A DNA stretch of 64,000 nucleotides from Myoxocephalus aenaeus (GCA_038501785.1 JBAMJR010000089.1:3408001-3472000); one strand, 5' to 3'; positions 1-13,300 are shown, numbered from the stretch's first letter. Numbers and translations are program-made. Notes: a model not told the origin generated them from the letters alone.

Positions 1-1043
1 TAACAAATTCCTTTACTTTCCACACAAATGTTAAGGTCATGAGGATTTTCACCTGCAAATGAAGATTTTGCTAATTAAATTGTTATTCAAGTTACCAGTC
101 TCTTCGACTCTGGAGTATCGGCAACACGCATTTAGAAAGTTTTACATTATCAAACCAGTCTGTTAAGTGATTGATAAAACGGAGCTCAAAGTGGAAGAGA
201 GAGCTGACCGCAACCACGCTTAGAAAAACATTTTAAGTAGCTTAACAATTGGCAGTAGTAATTTGGGGCTGAAACATTAGTATTTAAATGTTACAAAGAA
301 GTCACAGGTCAGCCAGATCAAATCAAGTCAGTTTTTTCAAAGAAAATAAGTGTGTTAATAAATATTAGCCCTGTAAAGACGGTGACAATGGGAGATGAGT
401 GGTTATACCTTTAGTGAGTGACATTTAGTCAACACAGACTGAAATCAACAATAACCACAGATGACAGAAATGTCAGCTTAAAAAAGGCATGCAGAGGCAA
501 GGCTTGATATTTAAGATTATGCAAAAATAAAACCACACCAAAAAAAAACGAAAATAAAGGCTTGGGTAATATTTGTCATGCACTAGCAAAGAAACCTACT
601 CTGATAACAGCAGGCCGGAAATCTGCTCGCAAGTTTATAATCTATAAATGATTTAAGGGCAATGTGGTGAGCAGCTTTAGAAGCAATGGGAACTGAAAAG
701 AAGGCATTTAAGTACAGTACACCAACAGTTCACACCAGAGAGAACAAATGATCCACAACATCTGGGTGTTAAAATACACTTAAGAGCATGCGCTGGGTAA
801 GATTCAGGTTCCAAATGTGAGAAAACAAAACAGGTGAGATAACACAACTCAAAGGTATTAAACCCCTAATTATGAGCACTTATGATGATTAGCTGCAAAC
901 TGGTTTAATGTATTTCTGTCTAGATCTGTGATATCCTGTAATATTTTTCTACCTAAAGATTGCTGCAGAAGAGGTGAAAAGTTACAAACAGAAACCTTTT
1001 TTTTTTTGTCCTGAGACCAGTAGGCGGCTTTAAGGTAAGTTGT

Positions 1044-1067
1044 TGTAGTAGTAGTAGTAGTAGTAGT
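1044..1067. repeat. (GTA)n trinucleotide repeat in the cldnd1 3' UTR
   Basis: About eight GTA units lie just downstream of the cldnd1 stop codon. Bases 1-1043 hold no recognisable exon and are taken as 3' UTR and downstream DNA. Confidence 0.8.
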
Positions 1068-1073
1068 CTCTCT

Positions 1074-4000
1074 TTAGGCTACCCTGTAAGCAGTCATGCG
1101 GGTGTAGTTTTTGCGGTGACTCCTGGCCGCCCACAGGAACAAAGCAGCTGCCATCATCTGCAGAGGGACGGAGATGAGAGCGAGGTAGAGGGACCAGCCC
1201 AACGAGCCCTCCACCCCTTCAGGGAGGGGGGAATACTGCTGCAGCAAATCCACCCCGGCCAGGAAACAGCAGACAGTGCCCAGAGTGCACAGACCTGATG
1301 AGTAGATGGAGACTTAAGAGAGGAACACCACAAACCAGCAAATGTGAAGCACTGCACTGAGTTCGTGGAGGTGTGAAGGCAGCAGGATGAGAAAGAGTGA
1401 AATTATAAAAGGTGTGTCTTCTGCAATTTAACAGCAACCATCACAGATTACTGCTGAAATCAATATAAATCTAAAAATCACAATTATTAAAATACAAATG
1501 TATTTTGTATATACCACAATCAGGATTTTCTTCACATAGCATATTGTTGCAGAGGCATACATTCATAAATCAAGACCAACCTTGCTAACATCAGAAGAAA
1601 TTATTAACTTTTATTAAATCTAACGTTCAATTTTAAGGGAAATTGCATATATAAACGTTTAGGAATTTAACGAGGGAAGCAGTTGTTTAGACTATCATCT
1701 ATTAACTGAATTGTTAACAACACAGGAGTCAGGAACCATTAAGGTCACCAGGTAATGTCGATAGATCAGATTACAGTATATGTTTGCTTCAGAGTAATTA
1801 AAACCTTCTGAGGTTTATACATCTGGGAAAGTAAAAACAAACCGTTCAACTGGTGAGGTGAGGATGTATGAGGAAGAATTCACCTTACAAGAAGAAGACC
1901 GTAAGCAGCACCATCATCATGGTCATGAGTCAGTATACTCCATTGGAAATTTATTTACACATTTGCTCTCCAGATCGCAACATAGCCGTACCTTAACTAT
2001 GTTAGTGTACGTGTTACTGGTGTCAATTGACATGCATGAAATGAGGCAGCGCTATGAAAAGCAGTCTATATGTTTAATACTATACCAAATACAGTCTGCA
2101 TAGAGTTGAATTTAGTATTATGTGAGATGATTACCAATCAAGCATGCATTTTAAATTTCAGGAGATTTATTTAAATGACTGTTCTTTTAAAGCAGCTCTG
2201 CCTTCGTCTGCTCCTCCTAAACATACTGTTGCAAAATCACCATGCAAAAGGGATATTATACATTTGACAAGGTGTTTACTTGACTAACAGGAGTTTCTTG
2301 TTACAATTCTTGCCACCACCCCTTTCCCCTTGATTTGTGTTTTCTTGTTTAGATATTTGTCAATATGGCAGTGAGCATCACACTTAAATACAAATGTCCC
2401 TTCAGAACATCAAAGATGCCATGCCATTTTTTTGGTCTGTGGCCCATGGCAGAAATGGGATAATATACATGGATTTCACTCACCTGCGAGTACATGGAGC
2501 ACTCCCACCCCCAAGGTGGGGGTGAAGCTGCGGCACAGGCAGGCACAGACCCCAACGAGGCCGCCGAGAAACACCAAACCCAGAGACACCAAGGGCAAGA
2601 GAACCTGGCACCTCCACAAGTCTGAAAAAAAGACATTAAACATTAACTAAAAAAAAAAAAAAAAATACTCTTAAAACCTACGCACAAAGACATGTAAAAG
2701 AAAAAAGATGTCAGGTGCATGTTTAGACAATAAAGAAAACAGAGCAAGATGGTCACAATTTGAGCAACATTTTGAAGGAAAGAGACAGACAACTGAAGGA
2801 GGATCTGGCCAGAGGTGATTTGTTATAAAGTCTTATTGCAGTTGGCAGTGTTCTCCTGTATCTGTCCTTGTGACAGTGGAGCTGAATCAGGCATTTGTTG
2901 GAGAGCAAATAAGGTTCCTTATAGGTTCAAGAACCTATAAGGAACATTACAGAAACATTTCCCTGATGCAAAACAACATGGGCCAATAATCTGAATGCAG
3001 GACTTTACAGTATGTTAGTGCGGAAAAAAAATTGTCCAGCTAAACATAACTTCACAATAGAGTTTGTATTTTCTGAATTGTCTGGCGTATTGCATATTGT
3101 ACATGTTAGTGACATGCAAGTGTGACTGCTGATACATCAATATTACATAATTTTTTCTAAAAAAGTTCATTGTGACCACCAACTCCAATAAATGTCACTC
3201 ACAAGAAATTCACCAGCTGTGGTAGTGGCTGGTGACCTTTTTGTCAGGTGAAACTCAGCTAAAATGAATGCAGGGTAAACAGAAAACATAAACACAACCT
3301 TGTGTACTCTACAGACACAAGAGGAAACTCACATGTTCTCAGCAGATCTTCTTCACTGTCATGGTTTCCAGGTTGTTTGTACTTTGGACTGAACTGCTGA
3401 GAAAGAGTGAAACTCACACACTGCGTCTCCATCTTTGGATCTGAAGACGGAATCAGAGAGGGCAAATTCAACTGAGCTGTCACATAGGGTGTGATGTTGG
3501 GCAGCAGGAGGATACACATATACATTTCTCATTTATTTAATACTGAGGTAGTTTCAATCCAATGCATTGTCAATGGTTGCATTGCAAATCGAATATTGGA
3601 CTCACAGATGTAACTTTTCCTTTAAAGTGTCACCCTGAGGAAACTTTAAAACTAGACAAAAACCGTTATTGTGTACCCTTTTTAATTAACATACGATGCA
3701 TCTGCTTGATCTGATGTTTCAATAAAACTCTAGACGTAATTTTTTTTTGCTTCCACATTTTACCGAAATGAAAAATGATTGGTGTCTTCTAAATCATTTT
3801 TAATCATCACATTCCTGAAATGCAACCGGACATATTTGGTGTCGCGGTTGTGATGTTAACTATGATTCACTTCAGGCATAGGCATCACGATCTAGCAAAT
3901 AGTGTGGGATGTTAAATATCATTTTTTAAAGAGTCGTTAGGAAAGCTGTAGAGATGTAATATTTTGACCAGGAGTACATACCTGGCTGTTTGAACCAGTG

Positions 4001-4267
4001 TGACTCGCTGGGCACCCGTATGCACCGCCACCACAGTCCCAGTGTGCCGTTCAGGCGGAACATGGTGTCGCGGTAGGTCTTCTCGTCAAACTCTCCATTG
4101 AAGAACTCCTCGCGGAGCACGGAGGAGTTGCTGCCCTCGCGCTTGGCTGGCGGGCAGCTGTACTGGTACCAGTGCTGCGTTCCCACAGCCACAGAGAGGT
4201 AGACTGTCGCCAGCAGGCTGAGCACGGAGCCGATGACCAGAGCTGTAGCATAGCGATTGTCTACCAT
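1074..4267 (-). CDS. cldnd1: Claudin domain-containing protein 1, four coding exons
   Basis: Coding exons on the minus strand are 4267-3982, 3440-3333, 2621-2484 and 1294-1074; together they make 753 nt, 250 residues plus stop, close to the roughly 253 residues of vertebrate CLDND1. The start MVDNRYATA and the end MTAYRVA match the family ends. Exon 1 carries the first membrane segment (about residues 8-29) and the extracellular loop with the claudin-type GLWWRC signature; exon 2 gives the partner cysteine in QCVSFTL; exon 3 (YLWRCQVLLP onward) and exon 4 (LCTLGTVCCFLAG, then PLQMMAAALFLWAA) give the other three membrane helices. All junctions keep frame with GT-AG introns. In mammals the protein is a claudin-like plasma-membrane component. 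The 3' UTR contains a GTA/CTA triplet repeat. Which teleost paralogue (a or b) this is cannot be told here. Confidence 0.95.
2785..2925 (-). mobile_element. LINE ORF2 C-terminal tail, fragment
   Basis: On the minus strand one frame reads KDRYRRTLPTAIRLYN, the C-terminal tail motif common in fish non-LTR retrotransposons. It lies inside cldnd1 intron 2, between exons 2 and 3. No reverse transcriptase core is nearby, so this is only a 3' end. A similar RYRKSFLPAAVRLHN tail lies at about 23.0 kb. The assignment rests on the short motif only. Confidence 0.55.
2914..2945. repeat. Perfect 15-bp palindrome with 2-nt spacer
   Basis: The arm GTTCCTTATAGGTTC is followed by AA and its exact reverse complement. 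It sits at the edge of the LINE tail in cldnd1 intron 2. Confidence 0.9.
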
Positions 4268-4917
4268 GGTCTAGATGAGGATAGGGCGTGTTTACAAGAA
4301 TACACGATATAGTAAAAGAATAAAAGCTCGGCTTTCACTGTGGGCTGGTTAAAAAATATATTTCCGCTTGGTGTTCAGGCACCACGGCATGTCTGTTAGC
4401 GGTCCTCAGGTATAGTGATAGTGCCCCAGTATCTCAACAAAGGATACTCTATTTAATCATGCCGCTGTGCTGCATTTGGAGCAACGTTCCCAAACACAGA
4501 GACGTTCACAACCTGTCGGAGAAGCAAAGATACACGAGCAGTGTTTTAAGCGTCAGGTTCAGTTCTGTGCTAAATCCTGTTAACGTAGAACACGTTACAC
4601 AGCACGGCGTTACAGCTAATTAACTGTTTCAGCTAATAATCACAACGAAGGCAGCTTCCTCAACTGTGCAACTAGCGTTAAGTGAGCCTCTCAAGAGCTA
4701 GCTAACGCCGAGTATAGTTAGCCACAGCTGGCTGCATACGTACGAGACATTTCACTGACAGTTGACGTCAAACGTTAACGTATATATTACATTTAATGTT
4801 GTCTTTTTTTCTTCTTCTTTTTACCTAATTTCTGGACAAAACTTCCTAATTTTCGCGTTATTTTTTCAGCTCGTCAAATCCCAAGCAGGCCTCCGCCCAC
4901 TTATCTACGTCATTCAG
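4268..4917 (-). promoter_or_regulatory. cldnd1 upstream region (5' UTR and presumed promoter)
   Basis: The 650 bp between the cldnd1 start codon and the GAA-tailed retroelement hold no recognisable coding exon. CpG dinucleotides are more frequent than in the flanking AT-rich DNA (for example ACGTACG near 4738 and ACGT near 4765-4780). It is called a promoter only by position; no TATA box was identified. Confidence 0.4.
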
Positions 4918-5060
4918 TTCTTCTTCTTCTTCTTCTTCTTCTTCTTCTTCTTCTTCTTCTTCTTCTTCTTCTTCTTCTTCTTTATTTGGCAGCCAGCGCG
5001 TTTAGGTACGTTACCGCCACCTTGTGCTTGCGGAAGTGGAACTAGAAACCAAACCATATC
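4918..5060 (-). mobile_element. GAA-tailed retroelement 3' end, I/Nimb-like
   Basis: On the minus strand the sequence reads GGTGGCGGTAACG, then TGCCAAATAAA, then about twenty GAA units (seen as TTC repeats at 4918-4981). The 3' end of the 2.6 kb LINE at 26.7-26.8 kb has the same order: GGTGGCGGTAATG, an A-rich stretch, then GAA units. It is therefore a severely 5'-truncated or SINE-like copy sharing that tail, in the opposite orientation. Triplet-length variation is likely. Confidence 0.65.
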
Positions 5061-6880
5061 CAATAATCCTGAATATATAAATACAAATAATAATACACAT
5101 TTGAAAGAGGAAATAAAACACACCTTTAACACATTAGAAGATCATTATTTTTCTTTAAATTAACTATAATTATCCAACATTCCAGCCTTACTTATTATCT
5201 ATCTACTTGTTGGACAGATTAAATTGGCCCTACACAAATGCCAATGTAGAAATAGTGTCACTATTACATAGTTTGTCCTCTTAACAAATGTATTGCATAT
5301 TTTTTACTGAAGTAACAAATACAATGCAGGGTTTTAACTTCAGTGAAGGATCTGAATACGTCCTCCAAAATGTGGAAGCACGCAAACAAAAACAACCGGA
5401 ATAATAGTTTAGAATTTGATGTGACCCTTTGATTGCAAATGTAACTAGCTAGTGTAGCTAGTTTTTTTTTTACTCACTCAAAACATCGGCATAAAGTATT
5501 TTGTCAGACGGATACACTGATTTAAGGTTTTTGACATATCTGCCCCCTTCCTTCCCTCTCAATAGAACAGCAGTTTCATTACATTACATTACATTTCACA
5601 TGATCAGCTTACCAGTGTCCTCAGAGATGATCTTTGCAGATGTGTTGCCCATGGTAATGGTGAAGAAGTTGCTAACACGAAAGCTTCAGTGTGTGTTGCT
5701 GCATGGAACCTATCTGAATGAACTGGCCCCTAAATGTTCTAAAGCTATGGCTGTACTAATACAAGTGTGGAAATTGAAGGTTCGAACACCAACACTGGTT
5801 CTGCGCTCACATTCCCGCGCATTTTACCCTCAGTCTTGCGGGAATCAATCTTTATTTGCTCATACTCTATCCCAGCTGCAAATTGGAGGTGGGACACAAT
5901 ACATATAGCTTTGCCAGTGTGGTTTCTTTATCACAACTGATCAAAATGGCCAAAGGATTCTCTGAGGGCCTTGCAATTGATTTAGGAAGAGAGAGAAGCT
6001 TTTGATGATGATGTAGCTCAGTTGTCATCAAAAAAGACATAGTATATATAGCATGTAATAAGTCTTAAAGTATTCATAGTATAGTTAGTTATTAAAAGTA
6101 AAAAAAGAAAAGAAGAAAAGTCATGAAAAAGTTTGCTTGTGTGAAAATAACTCTGGATCACGAACAGGTGAGCAGATTCACAAAGAGATTATAACTTCCC
6201 GTCGTCCGTAACAACTTTCAAACAGTTTTATTTCTCATTTTTCCATGTATGAAGTTTCAGTGACGCAGCAAAGATGAAAACAGGAGTGAAAATCTAAGAC
6301 TCCATGTTGCCTCCAAACACAAACATCCCTATCATTAATATTTTAGCATCGGTACTGGTCTCAAAAATGTATTGGCTATTTCTTATTGTCTGAACTGTTT
6401 AAATTAGAATGTCCAAGTATATTTGAAGACCCTGTGACCTCTTTCCTGTTAACGTTGCTGTTAAAATTATGTTTCTCTTGCCCTGTTTTACTATTGGCAA
6501 GTTGTTTTGCTACAAATTATTGTTGGTAGACTGGATGTTAAAAATGCATTGTTGCCATCAACTGTCAATGAAACCACTTGGTTCATGTTTGGTAAAATAA
6601 TATAAAAACTCATATTCACAAATCTAATTGTGTGGACAAATAAGATGATCCTTAATTTGCAGTCTTCTGCCGCATGTTCTGTTTTCTATCAATATTAGGA
6701 CGCGGCAATAAATATTTCCCCTTGGGATAATAAAGGTTATTTCCCAAGCTTCCTAGGAAACTATTTAGATAGAGAACATTTTTATATTCTACAAGACGTA
6801 CATATCTATCTTATGGTGGTACATACGTATATCCAACTAGCATATAGTCACATAATGAGAAAGGACATCATTGGAGTTTT
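5061..6880. other. Intergenic region between cldnd1 and glb1
   Basis: No gene is recognised here. A 135-codon open frame on the plus strand (5501-5908) has no domain I know and no splice context, and is treated as chance. Confidence 0.6.
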
Positions 6881-6895
6881 ATCCAATCAGATTTT

Positions 6896-6901
6896 TTTAT
6901 T
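6896..6901 (-). terminator. glb1 polyadenylation signal (AATAAA)
   Basis: The minus strand carries AATAAA about 430 bases downstream of the glb1 stop codon, the first good candidate in the 3' UTR. Confidence 0.55.
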
Positions 6902-7089
6902 CATTTTCTGCTTCAAAAAACAAAATGCTTAACAAGCATTAAATCAGAGTATATGCAAAACATTTCAAAGCTAATATAAGCTACATATCAGCAGTCCCAC
7001 AATGCATCTGTGGTTGTAGACAGTATTTTCCTGCAGAATCAGTGAGGTAGAGATGCCCACAGTTGATGTGATGGTTAAATACATTATTT

Positions 7090-7162
7090 GGCAAAAAAAC
7101 ACCACCTTCACATTTCATAAAGACACAAAAAACACCACCTTCACATTTCATAAAGACACATT
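7090..7162. repeat. Two-copy tandem duplication in the glb1 3' UTR
   Basis: A unit of about 34 bp containing CACCACCTTCACATTTCATA occurs twice in direct succession. It lies within the predicted 3' UTR. Confidence 0.85.
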
Positions 7163-7330
7163 CAATCACTGATGTTGTGACACAAATAACCTCCCTTCCC
7201 CAATTCCAGCATTTTCTTTTTTCTTAAATCAGACATACATCGAGTTCACACAAGTGCTGATTTGAGTTTGTATATCAGAAAACAGTAGTGCAAATGTATT
7301 CCCTTTGTGCATCAGGAAGTTCCCTTGTTA

Positions 7331-10300
7331 TCACAACAAATCATCTTTAATGAAAAGCCTTCTTTCCCGTTTGTAGTCATACTGTACTGTTGCATTCAGG
7401 ATGGGGGTGGCAGTAAACTCCACACTGCATGGCCCTGAGCTGCAGGGAGCCTCTTCCAGCTCCAGGACAGTCACATTGTTGGGTGCAGCGGTGCTGAGGA
7501 TGTTGGCAGGGACAAAAAGTGTCACCTGAGGGCCTCGGGTTGGCCAGTAACGTCCCAGGTTGAAGCCGTTGATCCAAACTTGCCCCTGAAAAGAAAAAAG
7601 GACATGAACTGAGTAATTAGTCGACAGTATTAGCATTGCGTTTGAGGAATATGTCCTTCATGACATTACAAAAACACACTAAACACTACATATACACTCA
7701 AACAACATGTATTTTACTGTAGAGTACTTCTATTAGTTATGTCACATTTAGAGGGCTGCAGCTGAAGATTATTTTTATTTATTTATTCTAATTTGTTATC
7801 TAAAATGTAAATGAATCAGGCCGATATGTTCAATTATGAGTCTCTTCAACTTTTTAATATGAAGAGAATAAACTTGACAGCTGACATTACTTTATAGGGC
7901 TGCAACCAACAATTATTGTCATTAGTTGTTGATCATACTTTTAAATAGCTGATTAATCGTTTAGACTGTAAAATGTCAGGAAATAGTGAAAAAGGCTCAG
8001 TTTCCAGAATCCAAGGTGTATACAAATTGCTTGTTTTTCGAGATTTGATTTACAAGATACAGCAGAGAAAGGAAAATCTACACAAAACAGCTTCTTTGTT
8101 ATTGTTGCTTGATATGACTTTAAAAAATTATCCATTATCAATTGTTGGAGATTGTTTTTTTTCTCTCAGTTGTCTTAATAACGAATAACCTAATCATTAA
8201 CCTAATCACAGTGCATATGACCACAAACAATCTGGGTTTATTTATGATGCTCAATTCATATTGTGCTTGGGTGACATGCCTTCCTCCATTTGGGCAGCTT
8301 GATGTAGGTGTCCTGGGGGAGGTCTGGGATGCCGTCAGGAATGATGAAGCTTCCCTTGTAGAAGGCTGGCAGGGAGAGAGCAGGAGGCGGCGCTGGGTCT
8401 GTTGGTTTGGTTTCATCGAGAAGACCCTGACGGATTGCATCATCGATGCTGAGGCTGTACATGGTCCAGCCAGTGAGCGTATCCTTCCCCAGAGTCATGT
8501 TGGACACCAGGCCCTGTGCAGTGCAAACAAATCAGAAAGTGTGAAATTAAAATATTATTTTGTTGCACTTAAATCTAATCTTAAAATGTGTAAGGCTTGT
8601 AAAACCTGAAAAAAATTAATCTAGTAAAGCCTTGTGACATCTATACGACAAAGCACATATAGTATCTTTAAAAGGTAGCTGGAAATAAACCTTAAAGTCG
8701 TTAATGTTCTTTCCGTAGTTGATTCGGCCCATATTCTCCACCAGTATGTCCACCTGACTGCCAGCTTTCCCAGTCACGTTGATAGTAATGACTTTGTTCC
8801 TTTCAAGAATCCCCACAGTCACCTTGAGAATAAATCAGCCTGATTAAAACAGAAATAATCAGAGTTTGCTACATTTTCAACGAGAACTAGGCATCATGTT
8901 TCCAATTTCCTATACCAGTGTGGATACAATACAGACACCAAAACAATATTTTGTTTTCTATATCTTACTATGAAAATAGTTTTTTTTTTTAACATTTACA
9001 CAAAAGAAGCTCAAGTTCCCCAGAGTTCAATGTTGTCTTAAAACATGCAACCTTACAATAACTGCTGCTAATCTACAATTAGTCACATGATGATGGCGTT
9101 TTTGACGCATTTCAGCTTGTACCAATGTAGCATATAGTTTAACTTAACTGGTAACAACAAAAGGCAAGTGCGTGGACCTGCGTGTAACTTCTGGGAAGAT
9201 GCAATCAGACTCACCCCATCCACTGACACATACGCTCTATCATGGACGCCGTTCAGTGGAGATGACAGTGGAGTTGGTGTGTTGCAGTTAACAGGTAGAG
9301 TGGTCCTGTAGAGCACATAACCAAATGCCTAAAGGACAAATTGGAAAGAGATGCATTTTACACAAAATAACAGCTAAAAAAAGTCACATGTAAAAATATT
9401 GTTGGTTTTTCATGACATAAAACTGAAAAACATTAAAGGATACCTGGTTCAGTTCAATGAAGGTCTGAGGATATTTGCTTTTGACAGGGCCAGAGAAAGA
9501 CAGTGTTTCTAAGGCATCCGATAGCGTCTGGAGCTGTGGTGGCACAGGGTTGCTTTTTACTATTTATTCTTCATGTTTTAAATAATGTCTATGGTGACCA
9601 GTGCCTGCTTACCTTTTTCATCCCAACAGTCCCATATGCATACTTTGGAGTTGTGGGTGGTATTGGTCCCTCTGGTATCTTATGGTACTGTTGTGAAAAA
9701 ATACACAAGTTCTTCCAGACGATATATATTCCACTGTCCACATAAATATACAAATGTAACACTTGTTGATGTGACAATTCAATAATTCCATTACCGGTAC
9801 ATCTTATGCAAAACAACCGAAGCAATACTTAAAAAAGGTAGTAAATTAGAGGCCTGCACGCGTGTTCTCACCATTTTGATCACCTCTTTAATAGCAAAGT
9901 ACTTCTCTGTGAGGTCTCCTGCTTCCGTGAGCGGGGCGTCGTAGTCGTAGCTCGTGGGCTGCGAGCCGTATGGCTCGTTGGCACCTGAGATATCGAGAGG
10001 CAATCAGAGGGTGAGTTTCTTCGTAAGTTAATCATTCGTAAAACCCCAAAAACCCAAGTGGCATTGCTGTAAGTCACTTGAAATGATCATGTCTTCACAT
10101 CAAATTAGTCTGTTGAAGGGCACTCACCATTCCAGTACCCAAAGTTTGTTCCTCCTATGAACATGTATCTGTGGGGAGAGAAATTAAAGTGAAATGTAGA
10201 CAGAAATAAAGCACAAATAGGTTCAAATAACTTTAAACTTCAAGAACAAGACGTGAGCTCCTTTCCTCTTAGTCATTCTCTCTTTAAGAAAATGTATTTC

Positions 10301-13300
10301 CAGATGTCAATTATGTAACTAGTTACCAATTATGTTGGTAACTAGTTACATATTGTGATGGTGGCCATAGAGTCACCATCATAATAATATATGTTGTGTA
10401 ATTGTACATGCCTAAACCTGTCATTAAATCTGTTGACTCACAGGTTGACGTTTGCTCCCAGGGCAAGCATCTCGTTGAGGGTCTTGGCCACGATGGCAGA
10501 CGACACGACAGAGTGGCCTGACCCCCAGTGGTCCAGCCAGCCGGTGTAAAATTCAGAGTTCACCTGTTCACACGGCAGGAAACCCCATGAGTGCCTGAGA
10601 AAAACTGCAGTGTGGTTTAAAAATCACAAACTGTTTCGAGGGAAATACTTGCCAAAGGTCCACGAGGTTCAGCGTGTCTCTGTGCAGCAAAGGCAGCGGT
10701 TACATTTGAACCTAACAGGATCAAAACACAAAGATAAGCTCATGAGTAAAGAAGCTATTTGTGCAACTTCCTCATCTCTGCTGACTAATCTAGCACATGA
10801 CAAAGTACATGTGGAGGGGGGTATTTATTAAATACATCGTCTAATGTATTTAATAAATACAACACTGCTACTGCAGTGTCAGACCTATTGTCACAGCATC
10901 TGGAAGCAATAGCAAAGTGGCTTGGAAACTCGTGTTTAACACTTAATATCAAAAGACAGTGTCCAAACGCATAACACTTGAACTAGATGTTAAACTCAAC
11001 AGTCAGTCAATCAACCACGTTTCTGTGGTCAATTTATCAGTATGCTGGCAAGTTGTTTTTCTGTTCCTTTCAGGACATCATGATGCACCACATAGTTTAA
11101 CTAACTATTTACAGGCCCTTTTAGCAACGGGCTTTGGTTTTTAGCAGTAGCCAAGAATGCTGGTAAAAACATGTATATTGTATTTGTCCCTCCCAAATAA
11201 ACATGAAATGAAATACATAACTAAACCTTTAACCAACAATCAATATTTATTGTAAATTGCATTGCACTGACTAGACCCCCGATACATACCTGGCCCAAAG
11301 TCAACAGTAGCATAGAGATCTTGTATTGAGCCACACTTGAGGTAGCTGAGCCCGGCTCCATCTGTGGTAAAGAGCACCACCTCCTCACCAAGGTGAGACC
11401 GGAACAGCTTAGTCAGGTGGCGCAAGTAGTTGTAGTCACAGGCGAAATAACTGCCGTATTCATTCTCCACCTACCAAACACAGCCACAGCAGAGGGGAAA
11501 TGGTATTCATCTCATGGAATCAAGTACTTGTAATGAAAGGTAATGCATGTAAGACTCACCTGTACAGTGATGATAGGACCACCGTTCTGGTAGAGAAAAG
11601 GCTTTATCATTGGCAGTAACTTCCCCATCCACTCATCTACTGCTGTGATGTAATCTGACACAAGGCAAATAATTATAGCGTTGTATGTACTGCAGCATGC
11701 AACCATGACTATATGTCATCATTCATCCTGTTTTTCTTTGATTCTCACCTGGATCTGAGGAGCGCAGCACAATGTCTTTCTTGTTGAGCAGCCAGGCAGG
11801 CAGACCACCCTGGTTGACAGAGTAACAAATTAGCAAATGTTTGTGCAATTTAAATGGCCTACCAACAATACAAAAATAAAAGTTCTATCGTATGTGACTA
11901 GCTTATTATATGATTGAGTTACTACTACTAATGCATCACTGTTTAAGCAGCAGTTTACTGCTTCAGCTAGTTGACGTTGAGATAATTTAGTAGTGTATTC
12001 ACTGTTGTGTAGTTCAGCCTATAAATGCATCATATTTGAGAAGTTGACCAGTTTGCATGTATACTCTCGATCTGAAAGGTTATTAATAACTACAGCTGTC
12101 AAATAAATGCAGTTGTGTAAAAAGTACAATAAATTCCTCTGAAATGTTCCGGATGAGAAGTTTAAACTAGCATAAGATGAGTAAAATATGTTCTGTATTT
12201 CTTTCTTCTCTAAATACCATGAAAAGCACAAAATGTATTTACTGACCACCGGCACTCACCATGTCCCACTCTGCACATATGTAGGGTCCAGGCCGAAGGA
12301 TGACCACTAAACCTATGTCTTGGGCCAGCTGAAGGAAATATCCCAAATCCCTGTCTCCACTAAAATTGTACCGGCCTCGAAAGTCTTCATGGTAGTTCCA
12401 GGGAATGTACCTTCAACGCGAATGAAGTGTCAGTATTACACGCATACTTATGTTTAATGGTGTCACTCCATTACAGCTGCAACAAACAAATATTTTCATC
12501 ATCAATCAACCTGTCAATTATTTTCCCAAATAAGCGATTTGTTGTTTTCTTCTGTGAAAGGTCATATAATTATGATAAACGTCAATCCCAGCTATTAAAA
12601 GCCAAAGGTTGCACCTTTAAATGTATTGCTTTGCTCGACGAGCAGTCCAAATCCCAAAGATATTTAGTTTACAATCATAGAAGACTAAGAAAATGATTAA
12701 TCGACATTTAAGATCGATACATAATCCTTTTCCGTCGCTCATTTATTCACATCACTACACTGTGCACATGTGACCGCTGACAAATGATGCAGATTTGGTA
12801 GAATGACTGCAGCACAGCCTCATGCACACGTCAAGAGAGCCAACAGTGATGTGAAAAGATTTCTTTAAGGAAACAAATTCTCTCAATTAAAAAACAGCTT
12901 TTTGTATAGAAGTCAGTTGAAACATGGCACCGTCCCAACAACAGCTGAAACAAACCAAATGTAGAGCAGGAAGATGGTGAGACATGAAGTAAACATACGT
13001 CTGGATGGCATTCAGCCCTGCCATGTACATCTTGAGCAGCCGGTCCTTCCAGTAGACTCGGGGGATCCGGCTGTAATGGATGCTTCCTGAGATGTATCGA
13101 AACTCTTCCCCATCTTTCCGAAAGCAGTCCTTCTGGTAATCCAGGCTGAATGAACCAGGTGCCCCGAGCTGCAGGTCAACACATCACAATTGAATTCACA
13201 ATGAGTCAGTTTATATTGTGTTCCTTTATGTGGTTAAAGTTCCCTGTTTTATGGTGCAGGGCTGACATGTCAGCTGACTTTACAGACAAGACAACACGAG

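Noticed and set aside
5501..5908. 135-codon open frame on the plus strand, with a tRNA-promoter-like GGTTCGAACACC
   Set aside because: No domain, no splice partner and no clear box A or retroposon tail; it could be a decayed SINE, but the evidence is too thin.
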